Source of the DNA: Epiperipatus broadwayi
Taxonomy: Eukaryota > Onychophora > Udeonychophora > Euonychophora > Peripatidae
Assembly: GCA_028023455.1 (NCBI GenBank)
Contig: JAQFVV010000559.1
Location: 248,001-312,000 of the forward strand
Direction: 5' to 3'
Length of the DNA stretch: 64,000 bases
The notes beneath the pieces were generated by a model that saw only the letters and a program-made list of their open reading frames with translations, was not told the DNA's origin and ran no database searches. This document shows, one piece after another, positions 28,342-39,873 of this stretch (its first letter is position 1; the number at the start of each line of letters is the position of its first letter). A program made the position numbers and the translations under genes.

Positions 28342-28803
28342 GAATGATTGCTGGTAAAATGCTTTGTTTCTCCTGTATAAGTTATTGCTGAAAGTGGTTT
28401 TGTTAATAATCAGAAGTTCAAATCCTTAATGTTTTCAAAATGGATAATATTTAACTGAACACATCAGATTTAGCATAAATACCTAGGCCTTCATAGTTGT
28501 AGTGATTTTGCCAATGGTGATCTGACCAAACTCTAGATTGACTAAGTGACTCTTGGTAGTGTGAGGCATTTTGTCTAGATGAGTTGGGTGAGTTTAATTG
28601 GCCTACTTGGTGTTAACAGTAGACCAGGTATTCGGGTTTACCTTTTGCCCAGAATAATACTATCTTATATTTATTTATAATCATGTAATTCTTATTTATG
28701 TTTGTAATTCTAGCTTTCCTTTTAATTTACCATGTATACATAATTATCACTGTAAACATTGTACTTGTTTAATAAATATTTTGAAAAAAAAAATACTGAA
28801 AAT

Positions 28804-30305
28804 AGTTATTTTAAAAAATCATTACGATTATATAAACATTTATTGCTATTAAATAGTTATGTAACATAAATAAATAAATTAAAGCCTAAAAATAATTATT
28901 TATTTATTTATATACATACATTTATTTTAACTGTATTTGTTATAGAACATGTTTTAAACTATGTGGTTTAAACAGTTAAGAAATTCTTCATAATATAAAC
29001 AAGGGTCTGCATCTATTCCAAAAACTGATTTAATTGACCCAAATTTTTTTTTTTAATTTCTCGTAACGTTTCTGAAAAAAAGAAAGAAAAAAAAATTGCA
29101 GTCAGACTTGGTGTGTTGTAATTAATGTGGTAAGGTTTCACACATATAATTTTGTTGTCACAATCAAAGCAGAGAAATGATCAATGATACAAAAGAATTT
29201 ATGATGATAGGTTTTACAATTCCCTAAATAACAGAAATCAGTAAAATAAAATAAAAATGTTGAAAAGCACAAGAAAGCTGGAAAATATAACTTATCTTAT
29301 AAACAATACCAGTTCTCGAGGAACTATCATCTTCCTATAAGGCAACAGAATAGATTCCAGTTAACCTTTACATTTGAAGGTTATTCTAATATTATTAGTA
29401 ATAGTATTTCACAACAGTCATAGATCATAGAAAATATGTTTCATGAGATAGTCCTAAAAGATTGAAAAAGATTTTTATAATATTTTATCTTTAAATATAT
29501 GATTGTAATAAGGAAACAAAAAAAAATACAACAATTTTATAAATTACTCTTGGAAAGAAACATTTAATACAAATCTGTATCTCGTTTTTGACAAAAATCT
29601 CTTTCGATAGCAAACTTTTTTTTTGGCAGGATTACAATTTAATAACTATATTTTTTTGAGTTTTCAGAATTTTTTACTTTTTTTTTTACTAACATTATTT
29701 TACTTGATCAAAACATTTGTTAAGATTATAGAGAAATAATATATAAAATGGTTTGCTCTAATTTACAAGCGTTTTTGAAATTTAGTTATTAGTTATACAA
29801 GAAAGTACAATCACAATATAATTGAATGAATAGATAGATATGAAAGTAGGTAGGCATGTAGGTAGGCAGGCACTCAGTTATGGATTCACGCAAATACTAA
29901 AATATTGCATTGAAACTGTGTAAATTTTGTGTGAGTACATCTATTTTTTATTACAATGTTGTAAACATTAAATTATTTATATTATTAAATTTTAAGCAAA
30001 CTTTTTGTATGGTTAAAATTATTTTCTTTTGATTTGGCATTACTGAATTCTATGCATTGTTTGGTTTAGTACGATTATACAGCAATGGGCCAAAAATCCT
30101 GGATGAATTCCAAACAACCAACCCTTCATATTAATTTTATTTTAAATTATATATATATATTACTATCACATGAGTAATAGTGGTAATTTAATATTAGGCA
30201 GATATTTGTAGAGATACTCATAACAAAGATTGTTATACAACCTTATTAAATTAGGTCATGTGACATCTGACTTGATTTTTTTTTTGCAAAGATTGTTATA
30301 CATAT
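28804..30305. other. AT-rich intronic stretch, nothing recognised
   Basis: Unique-looking sequence between the LINE and the family A solo LTR. A short degenerate GATA/GTAGG run lies at about 29828-29875. I see no gene. Confidence 0.6.
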
Positions 30306-32219
30306 ATATTATAATGGTCGGGGTGTATTGGAGTCTTACCATATCTGCCATACAGGGATGCCACCAGGCCATTCGAACCTGGAAAATTTATATAGTAGGG
30401 AGATACTTACAGTAAGATCTAGAATTTAAATAAATACGACCAAAATGCCCAGTCACTAGCTTGTGGAGCAGCAGAGATAATATATATTTTATTTTAAAGA
30501 AAGATAACAAAAAAATAAGAATAAGCCACTACCAGATTAACAATACACAGAAACATTTATTTTACACATATATAAAATTCAGAATTATTTATTTTAGTAT
30601 AATATTTATTTTAAAATTTGATTTAATTTACATTTTAACTTTTTATTTTATAAGTTCGCACAGATGGATTAATTAATATTTTATTAGAGTGTTGAGTATG
30701 GATAGACTACATAGATTGCACTCAAAAAAGAAAATATTCTATATCCCCTATTTAACCCTAGGCCAAAAGTTCGCAGTCAAACTAACGCCAATCCATCTGA
30801 TATATCAATGTATTCAATGCAACATGAATATGACAGCACAATACCATACTGTCAGAAATGTACATCTGAACAGCATGGTTATCTAGAAGAAATGTCCCTT
30901 ATCCAGTACAGGAATGCTACATCTGTCTGGTGAGAAGAACAATAACACAAAACTCCATAGAAAGGGATTGCAGTCCTTTTTGCTGACTTACCATCCCATT
31001 CCATAGGCTAAAGAGATGATCCAAGAAGCAGGGAATATTATCTGCCTCTGATGGTCAATAAGAAATGGGATTATTTTGCCCAAGTGCAGCATATAATGTG
31101 ATCCTGCATGTAATGGATTTTCATACTACATTTACTAATTACACCAATACATCCAACCCATTAACCCAATTTAACTGCAAAACAAATAACCTGTGATTAA
31201 CCTTCCCTTAAACTAACATAACTTTATGAATCTATACAGCCCCCCCCCCCCAAACTTAAATTTAACATGATTTAAAAGTTTTAGCTTAATAAAAAAAATC
31301 ATAATAAACACTCAAAAGACAAAAAAAAAAAATTAATGGAAATGATTTTAAAATACATATAATAAAAATAATTATTAATAAATGATTTAGTTTGGTCAGA
31401 TAGGAATTCATATTTATATTTAAATACTGGAAAAAGTTTTATATTTAAAGTTCATGAGCTATTTGGAGTTCTTAGGGTTTAAATTCCATACTTTATATTT
31501 CTTGTGATTTGGATCCCGCGTTGTTTCTAATTCCCATGTCATCCTGGGGAGACTGGTGTGCTGTTAGCCATTCTATTAGCATTTATCTGGAAGTCCTTTG
31601 CTCTAGCTGGTGTCCTGGGGTCTGCAATATAGAAAAATGACACTTCATTTTTTCTTTTTGAAAAACTTAAGGAATTGAAAATGCGTCTTTTCAATCCCTT
31701 CTCCTTCAACTCTCTTGGAACTGAACTTTATTTCCAATATTTTCCTTTTTATATCAAAATTCTGGGTTAACTGAACATGACATCATGATGATGATTCTTT
31801 CACTATGGTCCATTTCCTGAGGGATTTTATTGGTTATTCTGTTCTTATTGTTTTTAACTCCTATCTGATCTTTAGTAATAAATTTTGAGATGTCCAAGGG
31901 CTAGTTTACTTAGACTAATTAAAAATAATCATTTCTGTTTTTAGCCTTTTACACAATAGAAGTAATTAAATTTTGTACATTCTTAAAGATATACTTTTAT
32001 CTTTAAATCTTTTAAGGTTTTTCTTAAAATTTAGTTTTAAAATACTTTTTTTTTAAATAAAGTTTTCTTTTAATATTTTTCCATCTGTGCGATTTTATAT
32101 ATACACGAGTTTAGATCACTTTTAATTTTTAAAAACATTTTTATTTGCAAACTTTTTATTTTTAATTTCTAATTTTATTTATTAGAATAATGTATCAGCA
32201 TGTGTGCCCATTAGAATAT
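30306..32219 (-). mobile_element. Family A solo LTR (diverged)
   Basis: 30310-32215 aligns with the two family A LTRs from end to end but is clearly more diverged. It is flanked by ATAT on both sides (30306-30309 and 32216-32219), so it is a solo LTR left by recombination. A 12-C homopolymer lies at 31240-31251. The + strand frame at 30689-30886 is the shifted homologue of the frame at 15796-15987. Confidence 0.7.
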
Positions 32220-32967
32220 ATGTATACATATTAAATGTAATAATGCCTTAGGCTAAATGGGTTTGTAAGTAATCATTAAAAATCACTCAACACCTTTATT
32301 CTTAAAAGGAGGTTGCCTTAATAACAGTTTGAACTTGTTGATTATTATTGATATTGGGATTGTCTAAGTGTTGACTGGTTTTTAATGATATATATATATA
32401 TTGTAACAGAAACATTGGTCATTTGTAACATAAAAGAGTTTATTGTGTAATATAAGGAACTATTCTCCTAGGCTGTTGTTTAGTCTTCCTACACATTTGG
32501 AAGGCATTTATGACAGATGGGATATGACAACCATCTGAGTTCATGCCTCCAACAAATGACTGTGCCAATTGTAATAGAATGGTCTATTATATATGAGACC
32601 AGATTCTCCTAATGATGCAATTGAACAGTGTCTAGCACCAATAATAGGTCATTAATTGAATAGAAATGGAACAAAATAGCTATTTGCACCACTTGTTTTA
32701 TTTGTGCATTGAGGCGATAGAATGAGTTTGAGTCCCTAAAGTTTTTCAATTATAAATGTTTTGCATTTATAGTATGCTGAGTTCAATTCTAATGCATATT
32801 ATTATGGATGGTTGCTCTTTAGATCATCAATATCATTGGTTCTCCTGATATTCCTGTCACTCCTTGGTATTCAAATTCCATGATCATATGCATGATTCTA
32901 ATAAACTAGGGTGACTATCATAAGTTTGATCTAAACTAAAAATATTTATCTAAGTTAGTTGTGTAGG

Positions 32968-33096
32968 ATGGCATGTACATGGAAAGTTAAATAAATGATA
33001 TGGCATGGCTAATGGAAAGATAGATAAATGATATGGCGTGGCTAATGGAAAGTTGAGTAAATGATGTGGCACAGTCAATAGAAAGATAGAAAAATG
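32968..33096. repeat. Four-unit minisatellite of about 33 bp
   Basis: Imperfect units built on GATATGGCATGGCTAATGG followed by an AAAG...AAAT spacer, lying inside the family B candidate LTR. Confidence 0.8.
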
Positions 33097-33302
33097 ATAA
33101 ACATTCATCAATTCCTATTAAGTAAAATAAATCATTAACAATTTTATTTCATTACAGGTGATTTACAATCTTTTATACTAAATAAATTTCATATTTGGAT
33201 AGATCAGATCATCCTCCATTTGATTCGTATAATATAGCGATTATCCCCTAACATTTGAATTCATGTAGGATGATCATTCACTATCTGCTCTAAACATTTA
33301 CA

Positions 33303-33357
33303 TAATTTAACAATATAATTCATGATTAATTTAACAATATAATTCATGATTAATTTG
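33303..33357. repeat. Direct duplication of about 25 bp
   Basis: TTTAACAATATAATTCATGA occurs twice in tandem. Confidence 0.85.
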
Positions 33358-34752
33358 ATACAATCATCCTGTCGACCAAACCCTTCTGTGACCTGGCTTT
33401 AATTTGGTGACCTTAAATTATGGCAGTGCACCATGATTTACTGACTGTCTTTCTTGGGTATGAAGTCCTTCCTTTGATACTACCAGTGATTATGATAGCA
33501 ATAGACATTCATACAAGTTGTTTAGTCAGTTATACAGAATAACAAATAATAATTAAGTTAATTTAACAATAGCAATAAACATGTCCTGTACTAGTGTGAG
33601 AATTTAATGTTTTATGTATAAAATCTCATCTCAACACCAGTCAGTCATTTAGTCCTTTAGTAGTAAGTCTAGGGATCATCATCTATATTTTATTACACTC
33701 AAACATTATAGTGATTGGCCTATAGACCCCTCCTACATAATTATGATTGATGATTGTAGGGCTGGATCATCACTTCTTTCAAAAAAAATAACAAAGAGTT
33801 GTACAACAAAAAAATGTATTCTGTGTGATACAGATATAATTTGAATCATTTAAATTGATGGTCCATGTAATTAACTATTCTTCAGTATGTGGGTGCATGG
33901 CTGATTCCTTCTGGATTAGGAAAATTCCTGGATCTTGGAAGTTGATGATTCATTTGATGTTGCCTGTTCATCCTGACCTGCCAGTGGGTGAATGATGTTC
34001 CTATGTTTACTGCTGTTTTCTCTATGATTCTGGTAATTATTGTCTCCTTTTGCTAAGGGTGAAGACATTACTGATGTTATTAGCTTATAGGGTTGAATCA
34101 GTAATAGGCATATGAATGGCAGTATCGCACCTGCAATGTTTAATGAGTCTATTAACCTAAACTCCTTCTGTATTGTCTAATATTCATCAGAATTACTATT
34201 TTCTGCTATATATTAGGTGTGTGGTTTTTTTTTTTTGGTTTCTTCAACCTATTAATAATTAATAAATTATTAATAAACCTTCAATAGCCAAAATTCTTTA
34301 TGTCTGCAGATTCAATATAAAATTATTGGCTTTTGGAGATAAATTATAAAACGAATATTATTAATTCATTTCTTAATAGCTTTAAAAACAATTATTATTT
34401 GTTTTTGTCTTGATAAAAACAATTCAGTTCCTTTTACTCGCAAGCGTTATATATTAATCATGCTTTCCCATTATTTAATAGTTTTAATTTTTAGTCTCTT
34501 TAATAATTTTTATTTTTAAAAAATAATGTAATAATTTTGTTTTTAGATCCCATTCTTCTTTGTTATTCTCCTATATTAAATTCAGAAATTTAGTCAATTC
34601 AGTATAAATTTCTCTCATACTGTAGTCAGTAGACTTAACATAACAAAAATAAAAAGTAATAAAGAACAAACAGAACGATGCCACAACCTATTTACAATAT
34701 AGTTAATGTTATATCTCATTTGTAATAGGTTAGGACATTACTCTTACAATAT

Positions 34753-35418
34753 ATTGTAATGGGATGAAACCAGCAATGTAACAGGAGGGAAAAGGGTCAC
34801 TTATGCTTAACCCAGCAATGTGTTGGTTGCCCATTTGATTAAAGGTACAGGTTTTATTGAATTATTTACGTGTTATTTTTTTGCTTATATTTTATAGAAC
34901 AACCTGATTCAATCATCATCATATAATCTTACTCATGATATCCACTACATCAATTCAGATTTTTAAACCTAACATATCTTAATATGTAAAGCATTATTAT
35001 ATCTATGACTTTTTATTACTAATAATTTTAAATGCACAATGTCATGTGACTATTTAGATTATCCTAATCCCTACAGATCACTGATATGATCATCTCCCTT
35101 CTACGAATCTAAACTATTATATTTCTTCAATCGAATAACATCTCTGTAGGTAATGAGTTAATTCATTCCTAAGTGTCATTTTCAATTAAGAAATGATATC
35201 CCCTGACTTACACTCATCCTTTATTGGTTACTTATTTACTACCCAGTACCTTCTCAACATAGAGCATGAATCTTAAAAGACAATTATAGAGTTTAGAAAT
35301 GTTTACTTGGAATGAGATTAAATCATACACATACAAGACAAATTTTAATAACAAGTAAAAATAAATTTATTTAAGCAAATACCTAACTATATGAATTTTC
35401 ACATACATTATACCAAAG
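34753..35418. other. AT-rich intronic stretch, nothing recognised
   Basis: No gene or clear repeat. It separates the family B candidate LTR from the ribozyme-family foldback. Confidence 0.6.
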
Positions 35419-35660
35419 ATAAATTGATATTAAACCATTAAACATCGCATGATCACCATCTCTTATGCTAACACATAACTGTTATTAAACAGGCAAAACT
35501 CTCCATACAGTAGTGCCACCCTGTGCCAACCAGAATAATCAATGAGTAGGCACTAGATGGGGATTTTATGTACAAGCCTTCTGGCATCCATTGATTACTC
35601 TGGTGGTACAGGGTGGCACTACTATATGGAGAGTTTTGCCTGTTTAATAAATTGAGATTA
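35419..35660. mobile_element. Short foldback derivative of the ribozyme-repeat family
   Basis: 35433-35646 holds the tail of one unit, the start of the next, and an inverted start of a unit, all alignable with the 463-465-bp units at 44182-46121 but diverged. The inverted arms are about 35485-35546 and 35588-35648. The hammerhead core is absent because the inverted part begins about a dozen bases downstream of where the cleavage site would lie. Flanks ATAAATTGATATTA (35419-35432) and ATAAATTGAGATTA (35647-35660) form a 14-base duplication with one mismatch. Confidence 0.75.
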
Positions 35661-36845
35661 ATATAACAAATACAAAAAAATATGTTCTAAATTTAATTAA
35701 TTAAAATATAAATATGGAAAATTGTAATTAGTTTGTTTTCCTTTATTAGTATATAATTTTTTGTAGAACTGTTTTCCACATTTCAAGATGTTGTCCCTTT
35801 TTTAAATATTAGTACCGTTTTTTTATTTTTGCTGAAATAACTTTCTTTTTAATACCCTATTTTTGCTGAAATAACTTTCTTTTTAATACCCATATATTAC
35901 ATTCTGTTTTTGTGACTTTTATTCTTCTTTTTTTTTAGCTTTTCTTGCCAATTCACACATATTTTATTAATGATTTATTATATCAGTATTTATTCTCTTT
36001 CATAGCATTTTACAGAACTTCAAACCTTCTCAATTAATCATTTTTAAATATTTTCACCCCCACCCCTTCATACATGATTTTGTCTCAGCTAAAAACTCAT
36101 GACATTTTGCTATCTCTTTTGTACTAGTTATTTTCGTTGTAGTTTTTAGTAGAATATCAGTTATTTTCTAAATGATTTAAATTAAGTCTGAATTATTTTC
36201 AAAGTCTGTCAATATTGTTAAATGATTAGAAACGTCTAATTTAAATTCATTGAACTGTTTCTATAGATTAGGATATGGAATATTAATACTGACTTTCATA
36301 ATAGTTTGCTCTCTTTAGTTTTGCATTAACACATATCTTACATCTCACTAATTGATGATTACTTCCTGCATTACAATCTTGAAATATATATTTTCTAGTA
36401 GACAAAATACAATCCAATTCTGCTCTAACTTCAATCAGAAATTTCTGGGCCCATTTCTGTTTGACACTTTTTTTCCAAAGAAAGAATTCATAATATATTT
36501 TCCTTTTTGTGCAAATTTTACAGGCCTATGTCCTCTCATTTTTTTCACAATATCCAAAATTCATTAATCTTTTAATCATTTTCCAATTCTTGTATTAGAA
36601 TTTCTCATGACTATTTTAACATGCTGTTTGATCTGTACTAAAGTCTTTTGTACATCCATACAAAAATTCTTCTTCATTCTGAACTATCTATATTTGATAT
36701 TTTTCATTATGTTGAATAACTAATCTTGCCATTCAGATTGATATACCATCAATCTTCTTAATGTTATTCTTCCACTTTTTATTTATAAAAAATCCTACTC
36801 CATTTGTGTTTTCAATTGTTTCTTCACTTCTTCTTTTAATAACAT
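35661..36845. other. AT-rich intronic stretch with a small tandem duplication
   Basis: A direct duplication of about 35 bases (core TTTGCTGAAATAACTTTC) lies at about 35826-35891. No gene is supported; the + frame at 36352-36567 is unrecognised. Confidence 0.6.
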
Positions 36846-38531
36846 AAAAGTCCAATAGGGTCAATCTCCTCATCAGCATACTAAGAACCTATCCTATTTC
36901 TGATACCCTCTTATCCATCGTGAAGAATCTTAGCAACAGATTCTTGTTATGATGGATGGAAGAATCACTATGGAGTTTCATCCCAACATCTCTATACCCC
37001 AGGGATCTCCACTGAGCACATTATTATTTACTGCATTCATCAACCCACTGGTTCTTAAGATTGAAAGAGATCTTCCTGTGATGTACATTCCCAAGCTGGG
37101 GAGGGAGGTAAAATGCCTGGCATATGTTCATGATGTAGTCATCCTCCTCCCATCTACAGATTGCCTGCCAATGCTGGAAGACATACTACCCTGGTATACA
37201 GAACAATATCAGCTGTTTTTCAGTTGAGATAAGTCTGTGGCCTGGAAATTGTCATCTGGAAAAAAAATTCTATCATCCTTTCTAGCCAGACTACAGAAGT
37301 CCCATTCATGCTTTCTCTTTGGGACATAAAAATCTAAATTACAAAACATGCTTTCCAAGGGCATAACAAATTCTTTTAAGTCACTTTCTGGCATTTACCT
37401 GTCTCTCTATTGCAAGGTCACACTACTCAACTCGTTAATACTCCCTAAAATAAATTCCTTCCTTCCAATCATCCTTCCTATCAAGATCTTTATAGCAAAA
37501 ATTAATTCCCTATGTTTTGGATTCCTGTGGAGAAAGAAAACTGTCACAATCAGCCTTAGGAAGGCATGCCTATCTAAAAAACTCAATGGACTAGGACTAC
37601 ATACCATTTTTTCTTTTCTAGTACAGAAAGCACATAATATGCATGTCACAATTAAAAGAATAATCTCAGAGGACTCTTATCAATCCCTAGTCTCTCCCCT
37701 TGATATCCTGCACCTCATGGTCAGTCCCTACTCTGGACTGATATGGTTGTCAATCTGGTTATGAGTGCAGGAATCATTGTGAAGGCAATTGGGAATAGGT
37801 TCAAATATTGGGACATCTTTGTAATAACCCCAACTGTTCTCAAGGTTAACAATGACTACATCATCAAATTCTTCAAACTATGGAAGCTTGAGGCTAAATA
37901 TTTACACTTTATTTTAAAAAATAAATGTACACTTGCTACCAACTAATGAATTCATAGTAAATAAAAGAGGGCTTAACAAAATACATACTCCATGTCAAAT
38001 GTGCAGTGGTGGAAGTGAAACACTGCAGCACTTCCTATATGAGTGTAAAACTCTACAGCAGTATAGATCATTAATCAGCTGCTGGATGATATCAAATAAG
38101 GACAGAATTTTCAATATTCAAGACTATTCAGGCTGGTGTTTTCTCAACAATAAGACTCTCTATTATGCTGAAACTATTCACTGTGGATCTTTAGGTGCAA
38201 TGTCACATTTGGTAGAAATTCAGGGAATCTACCTAGTGATTTGTTCAGTATTATTGAACATTGAAAGCAAGGGACTGCAGTTTCCTATGCAAACCTCCAT
38301 GAGGACATATGGAAGCTATTAAATATTCCTGTATCTCAACCAATCACAGCAAATTTATAAAATATTAATTTATAATAATTGTTTGTTTTTTTTTATTAAA
38401 TTTTTTTTCCAGATGACCCTTACCAATTATATTGATCACATCTTGTCACCTAAGTTGCAAGTTATAATGTACCTATTTATTGTTTTTGGGATGAATAAAG
38501 TTCATCATTGAATATAAAAAAAGTCCAATAG
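36846..38531 (+). mobile_element. 5'-truncated Tx1/L1-like LINE with 13-bp target duplication
   Basis: AAAAGTCCAATAG occurs at 36846-36858 and 38519-38531, bracketing 36859-38518. The insert begins inside the reverse transcriptase region and ends with AATAAA (38494-38499) and a short A-tail, the classic product of incomplete target-primed reverse transcription. It is related to the full-length LINE at 22519-28790 but diverged, so it represents another subfamily or an older copy. Confidence 0.85.
36949..38322 (+). pseudogene. Truncated LINE reverse transcriptase remnant
   Basis: Frames at 36949-37227, 37348-37764, 37743-37946 and 37933-38322 follow one another with shifts and stops. Visible motifs are SIPQGSPLSTLLF and, at the catalytic position, AYVHD instead of the active-site aspartate pair, so this copy is inactive. 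The C-terminal finger CQMCSGGSETLQHFLYEC (C-x2-C-x7-H-x4-C, by eye) at about 37998-38051 matches the equivalent site of the full-length copy. Little else of the RT palm remains. Confidence 0.82.
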
Positions 38532-39869
38532 TATCTCATTTAATATTAGGCAGTTCTTCCAATTCATGTAATTTTCATTTGTAAGTAGCTACATAAAAGC
38601 TCATTATCAAATGGAAATCTAGGTTGGCAATTAGAAGATTCTTAATATTCTATCCCTTCAGGTATCAACAAATGCTTTGGCTGATAATTTTACATCCTTC
38701 AGGACATAAGAGCCATAATTTAGTTTAGTCTGTCTTGATTATAAATATATAACTAAAAAAATATTTATACATGCATTTTTACTGCCTTCAAAAAACTCAA
38801 CTAATGCTTTATTTAGGAATTATCAAATAACATAGAAGATGAAGCTTATGATATTTCTTGTCTTAAACTCGAGGTGAATAAACCAGTAAACTCATTATGC
38901 TGATAATTGCATGGTTTTGAGTAGGATATCCATTTTCATTTGCTATATAAATAACTACAACTGCAATGACAAGATCTTAATGATATTGAGTGTAAGTTAA
39001 AATTTTACTCTAATCATTTTTTCCCAAGACCTTAAGACAAAGGATCCCCTTTCAGTTTACATTAAATGCCTTTCTGCAACCATTCGAAATATTTCCCATA
39101 AATGACAGTTCATTTCTTATCCTTATTTATTATCTTCTTTTATTATTAATTATATCAAATGCATCTTTTTTGAAACTTTAAAATCTATTTTTCAAATATA
39201 ATTTATTAATAATATGTAGATAATAAATTATATAAATTAAAATTTTTGTTAGATCATGATTACATAAGTGAATAAAAATAGTAAGAATTTTAAGTTAAAT
39301 ATCATATTTCTATGTGATTAATTAAAAAGACTTTTAATACATATGATTAAATAAAATATAATTATATTTATATACAAATAAAGAAATAAATTTGATTGTG
39401 AAGACATATAAATTAAAGTATATATATTCTGCTACTTTTTCGTGATTATTATTATATAAATCAAGAAAATATATAAGTACAAATAGTTATTTTGCCTTCA
39501 TTTACCGTTTTTTTTTTTTTTTTTTGCAGTTTATTTTACTTATTTATTAAAGTTATTTTACACACACACACAAACATATATATAAAGTTAAGCATTCCTT
39601 CATTACTTTAATATAGGCAAAAGTTCTTTCCAAAAAATATTTGAGGAGGAAGATAGTATTTACTTATCAATTGCTAATTAGTGTGTAGTCTTTAGCTTTG
39701 TTTTATTTACAATTTACAAATAGTTAGATAGCTATTTTTTGACCAATATTGGAGCAAACTAGCTTAACAAAAAGCTTGTCAAAAAATCCAAATTTATTCT
39801 GACTGTATTTGACAAAAGGGTTTTACTATTACTGCATCATGTGGTTCTTTATACACACACACTATGTAT
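38532..39869. other. AT-rich intronic stretch with poly-T and CA/TA runs
   Basis: A run of about 17 T lies near 39510-39526, and short CA and TA runs near 39560-39585 and 39851-39873, the latter being the target of the gag element. No gene. Confidence 0.6.
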
Positions 39870-39873
39870 ATAT

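Larger units (their letters stand above)
22506..28803 (+). mobile_element. Full-length Tx1/L1-like LINE with 13-bp target duplication
   Basis: The 13-mer AAATACTGAAAAT is found at 22506-22518 and again at 28791-28803, immediately after an A-run. The element (22519-28790, about 6.27 kb) is therefore probably complete. It has a 5' leader, an ORF1 with zinc knuckles, an ORF2 with apurinic-like endonuclease, reverse transcriptase and a C-terminal Cys/His motif, then a 3' region with AATAAA at 28771-28776 and an A-tail. Both ORFs are broken by frameshifts, so it is dead. The order and motifs place it with the L1/Tx1 group; the precise clade is inference. Confidence 0.88.
32398..34752. mobile_element. 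Candidate solo LTR, family B
   Basis: The block 32402-34748 starts TGTAACAG and ends CTCTTACA, giving TG...CA ends with an imperfect 8-base inverted repeat. ATAT stands on both sides (32398-32401 and 34749-34752), as for the other LTR insertions here. There is no reading frame. No second copy exists in the window, so the call rests on termini and flanks alone, and the left flank is a TA run that makes the duplication less informative. Confidence 0.5.

Noticed and set aside
32273-32390. Short inverted match around 32273-32297 and 32367-32390
   Set aside because: Arms are about 24 bases with several mismatches in AT-rich sequence; insufficient for a transposon call.
37209-37649. Minus-strand frames over the truncated LINE
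   Set aside because: Shadows of the plus-strand reverse transcriptase remnant.
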